Positions 1-14,525 of a DNA stretch of 23,015 bases are shown piece after piece. The DNA lies in contig JSYX01000570.1 of NCBI GenBank assembly GCA_000787465.1, positions 1-23,015 of the forward strand, read 5' to 3'. Source of the DNA: Thermomucor indicae-seudaticae (taxonomy: Eukaryota; Mucoromycota; Mucoromycetes; Mucorales; Lichtheimiaceae). Each line of letters begins with the position of its first letter. The first letter of the stretch is position 1. The position numbers and the translations under genes are program-made. The notes below the pieces were generated by a model. The model did no database searches. It had not been told where the DNA came from and saw only the letters and a program-made list of their open reading frames with translations.

Positions 1-411
1 ATTTCGAGTGACGCAAATGTGCACTCAATAAACAGTATGTTGGTATGGTTGGCTACATAACATCTGGTTTGATATTCGCTTTGGAAGATCTATAAGAAGT
101 CGAACAGGAAAATCATGTTGGAAAAATAGTCCTAGGCGGATCACAAAGCCTAATTTCTGCTTCGTTCGAGGGAATAGGATGTTGCAGTTCCATATTCTCA
201 GAGAAGGTGGTCAATGACCAGATACTAAAAGCTGGTACAGCCAAGATTGAGGGTGAAGACTGCGGTTTGCAAAAGGTAAGCAGAAAGTGACCGGCATCCG
301 GTGTCGGACCAGTTCTGGAGTCTTTGCTGCTAGTTAGTACTCACAGTGCTTTCCCTTCAGCTTGATATGTCATTTGTTTCTTCCCTGGAAGGCCACACAA
401 ACATTTTATAG
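1..411 (+). CDS. Possible 3' end of an unrecognised gene (left-truncated)
   Basis: A coding reading can be assembled as exons 1-34, 97-275 and 361-411. Frame is kept across introns 35-96 (GTATGT donor, CATAAC branch-like motif, AAG acceptor) and 276-360 (GTAAGC donor, TTTCCCTTCAG acceptor), ending at TAG 409-411. The middle exon is about 60 codons without a stop and contains the segment VGKIVLGGSQSLISASFEG. An earlier acceptor at 346 would give a different C-terminus ending at another stop. I do not recognise the protein and see no motif that fixes a family. The 5' part lies outside the window. The support is the open frame plus two well-formed, frame-compatible introns of a size like those in the neighbouring genes. 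A chance open stretch cannot be excluded. Confidence 0.33.
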
Positions 412-2897
412 GCTCATTTGTTGACTTCAGACATGATAAGCGCTGATCCACTCGAAATGTATAGAGTAAACAATGATTAAAGAGAGCGAAAACTCACAAG
501 GATGTTGGTGCACACTTTCCTAATTTGGGAGATACGATCGTAAGGTCATCCCGATCTTTATTAGAGAGTGTAAAAGGAGCTAAAAAACTAAGCCACGTGA
601 AGCTTGTCGCCATGTTTAGATATCATACTATGTTATGCCGCAAGTATGCAATTGGCTTAAGAAATCAATACACAGAAAGTAAAGTAAAGAAAGGGAAGAA
701 AAATGAGGTCCGAACTTCTGCAGCATAATCTGTATGCAATTTCAACTTTTTCTTCTTCCCAATTCGAGTTCATGCTTTCCCGGAATAACAAGCGTGATTA
801 CTATTCATTATTTGAATGTCACTCGACATATGAGCCTTGAAGTAATGAGTATGAAATACTTTTAGGGTGACCACGCGAGTTAACTGGTAACGGACGACAT
901 CATGTCACTCATGGAAGTGTTTTATTTGGTCAGAACGCCGTCAATAAATACAATTAAGCACGGAGTTTGAAGAGAAAGCAAAATTTTGTAGGGGTTACAA
1001 GCTGATGTCAAAAAATTGACAGACTGCGGAAAGCAATTACTTGTTTGATGCTGTATCGTGTCGTAAACAGTGGTTCAACGCTGAGTTTAATTATTATGAG
1101 GAGCCAAGCATCGTGCATGACCACAAAGAAACTGGTGATACTTGTTCCTTAGTCTCTTCCATAATGTCAACTCTATATGTGTAACAGCAAATAAGTCTTG
1201 AAAATTCAGTAACAACGCGGTAGCGAAAGCTAGAAAAGTGATTTTCAAATTGTGTCATGCTTTAGAGAACATGAATGCAACAACTTACGAATGTTAAAGG
1301 GACTACTTGGCTCCACACAGGTCAGTAAAAGGAAAACAGAGCGCTGAGCGAGAATTATTCCCGATGAACGGAATGCGAGAGACTGGACAGAGCTCATGCC
1401 TTTTTTGAGGGTCTTCAAAGGTCTTTGGTTGCTTTCGTCCAATCCTGGAGGCAACATAATGTCACGGTGGATTGGATTTCACTGGTCTTTTTCTTCGCTG
1501 ACGATGATCACATGGACACAGCTCAGTCATGTAAAGTGAGAATAAGACTTACCTGATTGAGATAACAAAACACAACAAGTCGAAGCATTCACGTGAACGC
1601 CTGATATGCAGATGGAAACACCTTCCGCATACACGGGCACCGATTTTGGTTGTAGAAGTTTGCTACATCATTTCTGTTCGTCTCAAAGGTCCTTTTCTTT
1701 TCACACATGGCAAGCGCAAAATATACATCAAATATAATGGATGTAAGGTGCTGATGACGTGTCGTAGCAGTCGACATGTACTGTACCGGGCGAGAAACGC
1801 TTTTTAATAGCAAATGGTGAGATAGCCAAAAATCACTAGGCCAGACGCTAGCGTTGCCTAGTATGCTATAAATGAAAGAACAAACCCTAGCATTTGTCTA
1901 ATTTGCCACGCAAGTACGTAGACCTGCGGTTCAAGAAGGTTTGAGGAACTTGCCATACTGCACAATGACTAATGCATGTACTACAGAGGACATAAAGCGC
2001 CCTTCGTAAAGTTAGATTTTACGGCGCGATACGTTTATTTTGACTTCTCTGAAACAGAGGAGCGTAATGTGTGGTTTAAATCATTCGAAGTGGAATAAAA
2101 ACAGAAAACAACAGCACGTATCTAAGGGACAAAGGGCTATAGCCAGTAAACCATGACGAGAGAAGTTTTGTGGAGAATGGGGATACGCGATGTGAAATCG
2201 CCACGTGTATTCTAGATAACTGGAACAGCAATTCATTTTTGAGTGCATGAATGAGACCGCCGCGTTGGTAGACGGATACGTATTCCCCACATGTCGTAAA
2301 TAACAGCCTGTATAACCGGCAAGCATCTTACATCGCAGACCCTTTCATCCTGCTTTTCGACTGAAACACTGGGTCCAAGGACGACAGAAAATGACGCCCA
2401 ACCTCGAACAAGAGACAACTCCATTTGTCACGACAGTAACTGCCCGACATATAAAAGCGGCGGCAATACGAAGGATCGCTGCAGTGTACCTCGCAGTATC
2501 CTGTGTGACACGATACATAAATAATCAACCGCGTTCCACCGGTATTCGGTGTTGATTTCTGGCAAGCTTTGCCGGATGCTTCGTATGTCTTTTTCGATGA
2601 CTGAGCTCATATTTTGTAAGCGTAGAATTTATTTCCGCAAAGAAGTTTGACTGCACAGCTCTTCGTTGACGTAAAATATCTTCAAGCAGTGCAAACAACG
2701 AGTCAGAACCAAGTACTACAGCACAACCATAAGTTATGGCTTCGCATACGTGCCTTTGTCACAATCTTGTCATTTTCTGCCATATATTTTTTTGTATGTA
2801 GATATAGCCAGTGAATTTTTATGCGATGGAGCGCTGCATCAGATCAAATGTGAGAGAGGGCGTGATTTGGAACACAGCAAAACTCTCTTTCAACTAC
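412..2897. other. Gene-poor 2.5-kb interval upstream of the RRM gene
   Basis: No conserved protein is recognisable on either strand. The longest + strand open stretch runs from about 477 to 728; it is basic and Lys-rich towards its end, has no ATG near its start and resembles nothing I know. The minus strand has several 60-80 codon open stretches (for example 1245-1457, 1589-1813 and 2081-2326) without family motifs. The region must contain the promoter and 5' UTR of the gene starting at 2898, but I see no definite core promoter element. Degenerate mobile-element sequence or a fast-evolving gene are both possible. Confidence 0.5.
2233..2610 (-). pseudogene. Minus-strand frame broken by one TGA; possible gene remnant
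   Basis: One minus-strand frame runs from an ATG at 2610 to a stop at 2233, about 126 codons, interrupted by a single TGA at 2430-2428 immediately followed by CAA ATG. The translation has no motif I can assign. It could be a decayed gene, two exons around a short intron I could not place in frame, or chance. No intron with consistent phase removing the TGA was found. Confidence 0.15.
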
Positions 2898-4630
2898 ATG
2901 GATACCAACGCAACAAACACTGCAGACAACGGCTCTGCGGAAATGAGAACCGTTTATGTCGGCAACCTTGATCAAAGGTTATCTTTGTTTTGGTCATGAC
3001 AATATGAGGTTCACTTGATTCTAAAACAAAATCACTTTTCATTGACAGAGTTACAGACACAATGCTTCATGACTTTTTCGCTACGATTGGTCCTGTACTC
3101 AATGTCAAGATCGTAAACGTATGTTGCTTCTAGTTTGGAGCGTGAATGGTACATGTTACTTAAGCTTAAACAGATCAGACGCCACGGCCCACACGTATGT
3201 TGAAGCTCGTCAAGCGGAAGGAAATTCGTTGTTGTAAACACAAAGAGGTTTAGGCTGGCGTAAACTATGGCTTTGTGGAGTTCGCAGACAGTCAGTCCGC
3301 AAAGCAAGCTCTTCAGGGCATGCAAGGTAGAAGGATATTCAATCACGTAAGTCAAGTAACTGGTCATCCCTAAAAATTTAAGATGCGGTTTACGAGTAGA
3401 TGCATAAAGGACATTAAATTGAATTGGGCGACACAAAGCAGTCAGTCGAAAGAAGATACCGCTAACCACTTCCATATATTTGTTGGGGATCTCGCTCCAG
3501 AAGTGAATGATGAAATGTTATACAAGGCATTCTCCACATTCGAGACCTTATCGTAGGTGAATGCAGAAAAACTATACTACCCGAGGTAACCTGTTCAATA
3601 GTGACGCCCATGTGTTGTGGGATCAAAACACTGGTAATTCACGGGGATTTGGGTTTGTCGCTTTTCGAGACAAGACAGACGCCGAGCAAGCAATTGCAAC
3701 AATGAATGGAGAGTGGATAGGATCACGGCCTATACGATGCAACTGGGCTACACAGAAGGGTACTTCCAACGACAGTCATTGTTTTCCAGACATAACATCA
3801 AACCGTCAACGTGCTCTAGGCCAAACGGCAACCCCACCTCCTCAACCAGGACAGCAATTGCCGTATGCGATCGTCATCAATCAGACTCCTGCTTATGTAA
3901 CAAGTGTGTACGTTGGTAATCTGGCCCCGGATACGTCAGGTACGACAAACAGTCCATGTGACAAGGAAGACATGAGTGCTCACCTGTCTTCAGAGAGTGA
4001 TATTACCCGGCCTTTCGAGCAGTTGGGTACTGTACAAGAAGTTAAAACCCAAAAAGATCGTGGATTTGCGTTCGTCAAGTACGTAATGTGCCTTAGTAGA
4101 CCTAATGCTTGCCTGCCTGATTGTGAGATACGAGTATAGAATGGAGTCCCATGAAAAAGCAGCAGAAGCCATCGTACAACTGCAGAATGTCCTGATCAAT
4201 GGTCGCCAAGCAAAGGTTAGCAAAGAGAAGGGCCGAAGGCTGTTCTAGTTATCGCAGCAAAATTCATGTGAAAAGCTATTAGCTGTCATGGGGTAAGGAT
4301 AGACCACCAGCCGGACACCAGTCTCACAACAATCACCACCACTACAACCACCAAAATGGAGGTGGAGGACACTACCACCGCAATCATCATTATTTGTACA
4401 CTGGCAGAGCTGGACATCATAATCGTATGGGCGGTAGTGGATTCGCTCACCAGGGCCATATACTTTCGAACAACCATAAACTCGTGGAAAATGGTAACAT
4501 TGAGCTCGCAGCCGTTGCTCCCAATTCCCTTGCAAGCTTGGATCCTCACGCGAGCGGAACCAAAGCTGCAGCAACCTCAGCAACAGGTCAACGGAATCAG
4601 GAGCCAGCACAACAATTGCTTGATATATAA
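2898..4630 (+). CDS. PUB1: TIA-1/Pub1-type RNA-binding protein with three RRMs
   Basis: A predicted 397-residue protein. Exons: 2898-2977, 3049-3118, 3174-3194, 3254-3346, 3410-3552, 3602-3759, 3820-3939, 3994-4078, 4140-4215, 4283-4630. RRM1 has RNP2 TVYVGNL (residues 18-24) and RNP1 NYGFVEF (61-67). RRM2 has IFVGDL (111-116) and RGFGFVAF (150-157). RRM3 has VYVGNL (218-223) and RGFAFVK (251-257), followed by the SWGKD junction. RRM spacing matches the TIA-1/Pub1 family, whose members bind U-rich RNA, shape splicing and mRNA stability and enter stress granules. The C-terminal exon is rich in His, Asn and Gly, like a low-complexity assembly tail, and ends in an Ala/Gln/Thr-rich stretch. ATG 2898 was chosen as the closest to RRM1; 2826 is an in-frame alternative. 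Introns 3760-3819 and 3940-3993 are 3n long and stop-free, so retention would still code. Nam8/Ngr1-type paralogues are the main alternative identity. Confidence 0.92.
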
Positions 4631-4644
4631 AAAGCGCGTCAAAA

Positions 4645-4650
4645 AATAAA
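4645..4650 (+). promoter_or_regulatory. Probable poly(A) signal of the RRM gene
   Basis: An AATAAA hexamer lies 15 nt after the RRM gene's stop codon and 84 nt before the next ATG. This puts the 3' end of one transcript and the 5' end of the next in about 100 bp. Confidence 0.45.
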
Positions 4651-4733
4651 ATTGCTGCCTTGGCTTCAGAATGGACTTCAAATCCCGAAAGCACACTGAT
4701 ACTCACTTTTCGAGTCTTCTTCCTGGAATCGCA

Positions 4734-7700
4734 ATGAATTCCTTACACCAGGTTGATGAGCTCGTAAAGGAATACTTATTGGTATAAAATTGCCTCTTTC
4801 TTTGCTTTGTCATTGTTGGTTAAAAAGACTACTGGGATACTAAGCTTGGGTCGGTCAGTTCCGCGGGTTCACCAACACGTTTCGGACGCTCGAGAATGAA
4901 AGCAAGTTAGACAAGGACAAGGGATTCCAGGTAAGCCATCGTGTTTTCCAGTTCTTGTCGGAGGGGAAAACAGTCTGCATGACAGAGAAAAGCATAGGTT
5001 GATAAAATCCTGGACGAGCTGCTTGGTTATATCACTAGCAGTGATATTCACAAATTGATCGAATACTATCGATACCTCGATTCGCGGTTCTTTTCCCGGT
5101 TGGACAGTCGGTTTCAACGCACCGTTAAAAAGTTTGAGCTTTGCCTTTTGCGGCATTATCTCGTCTACGGTTAGCAATACATAGCCCGCCCCACCCCGAG
5201 ATATCTGCACCTCAGATACTGACAGTTTAAGGATCCCAGCCATGCAGCACAAGAGACGTGATAAAGTAATTGAATTTTTTGATACGTTTGGGCCGGAACT
5301 ACACGGCAAACCAGAATGGTCACAATGGTTTGGTCAGTTTTTTGTCGCATCCAAGGATTGGGAAGGAAATGCAGCGGGGGACTCATATATATGCACGCTT
5401 TACAGCATTACCATACGTCAAAAATCCTGCAGCAGATCCGGCATTCGAAACGTTCTTTTCGAGACAGTGGGCAGATAACTATATGGTATCACTGCACAAT
5501 TTTTTGGCAACGACGTTTCAATACATGCGTAAATGCTCTTGATTCTGAATAACAAACAGCGTGGGAGGTTATTGACGATTATTTCATCTATTTGTGCAGC
5601 AATGCCCAGTTTATTATCCTTCACTATGGACAGAGTTCAACGGAAAGCACAACAAGTGGAAATCGAAAACCTCAAGAGCACCATTGAAAACCTTCGATCA
5701 ACTGTGGAGGCCCGCGAAAATGAAATTGCAAAGTTGAAACATGAAGTACGGAAAAAGTTATATATAGAGTGACTCGGAAAGGGCAGGGTTGTAACTTTCG
5801 ACCGTTCAAATGCTAGGTAGCAGAAACACGGCGAGAAATGACGGATGGAATTACGCTTATCAGACGACGTGCTGCATCCATGACGAACGAGTTGAAATCA
5901 AACAAAGGCAGCACGAAATCGAAGCAGATAGTGCAAGAGATTTCTGAAGAGAAAAATGTAACCATTGGGGCAGCAGACATAACAACCAAAAATGGTGCGG
6001 AGCGGTTAGAAGCAGCTTTGAGCGAAGACGAACCCTTCGTGGTCGTCGGCCAGGTACATATAATATATACATATATCCTCGTCTAGGTAAGACAAATGCC
6101 ATTACTTATAGTTGCATAACAGGAAGAGTATGCAGAGCATGCATCTGCTATTACACATGCAAAATTCTCAACCGGAGGGAGCTTGATTGCAAGCTGTGAT
6201 ATGGATAACATTGTCCGGTAAGACATGCTATTCTAATGATTAGATGTTCCTATTTACGTTATTTTGTTCTACTCTCAGGATATGGAGTTATAAGGGGCAG
6301 TCTTTCAACCCACTAAAGATAACTAACAATACATCCAATGTGCTGTCGTTGGAATGGGAAGCGCGTTCCGACCGCTTTGTAAGTATATCTGTCTGAGCTC
6401 TGCATTATATATGATCAGGATAACTCAAGTCCAAGAGGCATACGACAGCTATTCTTGGGAACTGATGCCGGAAGTATACGAGTCTATAATGTTGAGAGCA
6501 AATCTATCGTGCAAGAATTCACGACTGAGAGCAAATATCCTTGGTATGCATTTACAAAACGTCTTTTCTGCATTGACATGGTATTGACGTCTTGAGTTAG
6601 GGTCACACATTTGTCATGTAGCCCTGTAGATCCATTGATTGTATGTGCAGCTTCCGGAAACAAGCTTTCTGAGGACAAGGATGACCGGCCAGGAGCCTTA
6701 ATTACATGGAGCATGAAGACTTTGTCCCAGAGTGTAAGTCCTGTCACTGTCTTCAACTGCTCGTATATCATTGGGTTGACTAGCGTTTATAGGGAATTTT
6801 CAGATTCAAACCTGGAAGCGACGCTGATATTACTTCAATAAAATTGAATCACAATGGCCAAATGCTGGTTACTGGAGATGAAGGTGGTGTGATCAGAATA
6901 TTTGGTAAGTGTGTATTTGTCTGCATGTTTAAGTGAGTGACAAAGGCTGACACCTGATGTTCAAGATGTTCGGAGCATGAAGTCGATCATGGAGTGGAAA
7001 AATCCTCATGCTAGACCGTCCTGTATGGCTCAGTTCAGTTTCGACGAGAATTCGATATTTGGGATTGACAAGATAGGACATGTGAGCTACAATTTCAGAA
7101 GAAAAGGATGATCAGATGATGTCGTACTAACAGAAAAATGTGGAAAAAAAAAGCTCACCCAATGGTCCATTCATAAACCAGGGACCTGTCTTTCAAGCGT
7201 TCGTCTGACAGGCTTTCCACCTCCACCACCGCTTCAGAGAACTGTTAGTGAAAGCACCCGTAATAGTATACACAGTAGAAAACTCTCTAATGCCAGCTCG
7301 AACAACGTTGCTGCGCTGCCGCCTCGACCCACTCCGAATCCTTCCACTTCATCCCTTTCGCGCTTGTCTGTCTCGTCTGGACGTTCCAACCGCTTCCCGA
7401 TGATCGCTGTTGACGACAGCGTCACCCAATTCCTCTTGTCCGCCTCACCACGCTCTCAGATGGTTGCGTTTACGAACGACACAGAGTTCTGCCTTTGTGT
7501 ATCATCATCATTATCATCATCTAACCGACGACCTTCTACTTCTTCTTCCTCAAATGCCGCCGCCGACTTAACGACGATATCCCGGATTACCCAAGGAACA
7601 ATATACCGCACATCAGATGGTCAGCCATCCATCGAATTCGGTTCCCAACCTGCTCACCAGAAGCTGACTGCTGTTGACTGGACGCACTCTTCAAATGCAT

Positions 7701-7756
7701 GTCTACTAGGCAGTATTGATGGCAGTGTAAAAGTGACCAACTTGATCAGAATGTAA
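4734..7756 (+). CDS. WDR91: WDR91-like WD40 protein (endosome maturation factor)
   Basis: A predicted 707-residue protein; human WDR91 is about 750. Exons: 4734-4781, 4859-4930, 4998-5169, 5240-5332, 5406-5528, 5600-5745, 5817-6053, 6123-6217, 6279-6378, 6449-6543, 6622-6733, 6793-6904, 6966-7081, 7154-7756. The conserved N-terminal helical domain is clear: VDELVKEYLL and FRGFTNTF (about 7-24), VDKILDEL, RHYLVYA, then FFSRQWADNYMVSLHNFL (about 145-162). A heptad-like coiled coil follows (about 180-230). A C-terminal WD40 propeller starts near 290, with segments such as LFLGTDAGSIRVYN, NGQMLVTGDEGGVIRIF and QWSIHKPGT. The last exon adds a Ser/Pro-rich insert, including a TCA-repeat Ser run near 7501, before the final blade (LTAVDWTHSS). 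In animals WDR91 is a Rab7 effector that, with WDR81, restrains the class III PI3-kinase during early-to-late endosome conversion; the role here is inferred by homology. Confidence 0.9.
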
Positions 7757-8375
7757 AATCTTTTTCACGATTATCCCTATCCACTATACATTAGGGTTCG
7801 TTGAGCATCTGCGATATGAGTACATATGTATCTGTATTTGTATCCTAAATATCCATTTTAAGCCTATAAAGCCGTTACGCGTTATATCAACCACGAGGAA
7901 ACCGTAATAGCTGCCCTGCCGGACTCAATGAAGCTAATGACATTAACAACATTCTATCACTCTATACTTGTTGAATGACCTATTTGCCGCTCTTTATGCA
8001 CATGTCTTAATTGACACGCCGTCTATGTGATACATCATATGCATCAAAGATATTTCCCGTCGGCTCCTTCCCCAACTTAGAGTATGAAGCAGCATACAAT
8101 TAAGGGTATGAAAACAACCTTACATTCGAATTCGGTTAATACAAATGTCTGCTATGACTTTGAGTAAAACGAGCCGAAAGATACGCTTCCGATAGGTTTT
8201 GTACAAGAAGCACAAAGCACAAGGAAATCGTCTCTTATATTTTCCCCTCACAGTTTCCAAAGTAACACGGCGTGCAGTGTACGCTTGAGTTTACAATTCA
8301 CATTCACTAAATGTGAAAACTTTATTATTTCGCGGCATGAGTCCGCATCCAAAGAAAAATGAGAAAAGCGCTCGC
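7757..8375. other. Intergenic region between convergent 3' ends
   Basis: This 619-bp gap separates the stop codons of the WDR91-like gene (+) and RPB1 (-) and contains their 3' UTRs. I see no open frame or RNA gene. A small perfect hairpin lies at 8297-8317 (stem TTCACATT/AATGTGAA, 5-nt loop), next to the RPB1 poly(A) signal. Confidence 0.6.
8321..8326 (-). promoter_or_regulatory. Probable poly(A) signal of RPB1
   Basis: AATAAA on the minus strand lies about 50 nt downstream of the RPB1 stop. A perfect 8-bp stem hairpin at 8297-8317 follows directly on the transcript. Confidence 0.5.
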
Positions 8376-14115
<5,740 letters not shown>

Positions 14116-14525
14116 TTTGTTTAGTACTCGAGTAACGTAAAAAGATCGCTGGATTCAAGTGAAGAAAGTAGCGTTCAAAGATTGGCTGAAAGATCGTAAT
14201 ACTTTTTCCCCCGTTATTCTATTGTTTTTCTGCTGTTTTCGGCCGATCGATTTTTAGTATATGAGTATTTAGCCGGTTCAAGTTGTCGGCACTGATGAGG
14301 TTGCTCGTTAGCTCTAACAGGAGGAACGAAAGACAAGAGCTGGCGTACGATATTCCTGATGCTCAACAGCGGATGGGTTCGAACAAAAGGCTTCACCGCA
14401 GCAAAGAGAAGAGCTGTTCACATAAAAGCGGGTAAAAAACACGAAATTTACGTCATCAGAATTTTCAAGTCACGATTTTTAATGCTTCGAAAGCTTCACA
14501 ACCATCCGCAAGACTTGTATGTAAT
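14116..14525. promoter_or_regulatory. Shared 410-bp divergent 5' region of RPB1 and ELP1
   Basis: The RPB1 ATG (14115, minus) and ELP1 ATG (14526, plus) face away from each other, so both promoters and 5' UTRs must lie here. I see no clear TATA box in a convincing position for either gene, as is usual for housekeeping promoters. An open stretch crossing this region into the ELP1 start (from 14359) is in a different frame from ELP1 and has no family motif. Confidence 0.6.

Noticed and set aside
3032..3475. 147-codon minus-strand open frame
   Set aside because: Lies across exons and introns of the TIA/Pub1-like gene on the other strand and shows no family motif.
4245..4706. 153-codon minus-strand open frame over the His-rich tail
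   Set aside because: Antisense shadow of the low-complexity C-terminal exon of the RRM gene.
6379..6418. 40-nt version of WDR91 intron 9
   Set aside because: It would insert ten extra residues; the acceptor at 6448 gives RDRFLFLGTDAG, which fits the WD40 family.
14375..14384. GTTCGAACCC-like tRNA B-box on the minus strand
   Set aside because: No A-box at proper distance and no acceptor or anticodon stems, so not a tRNA gene.
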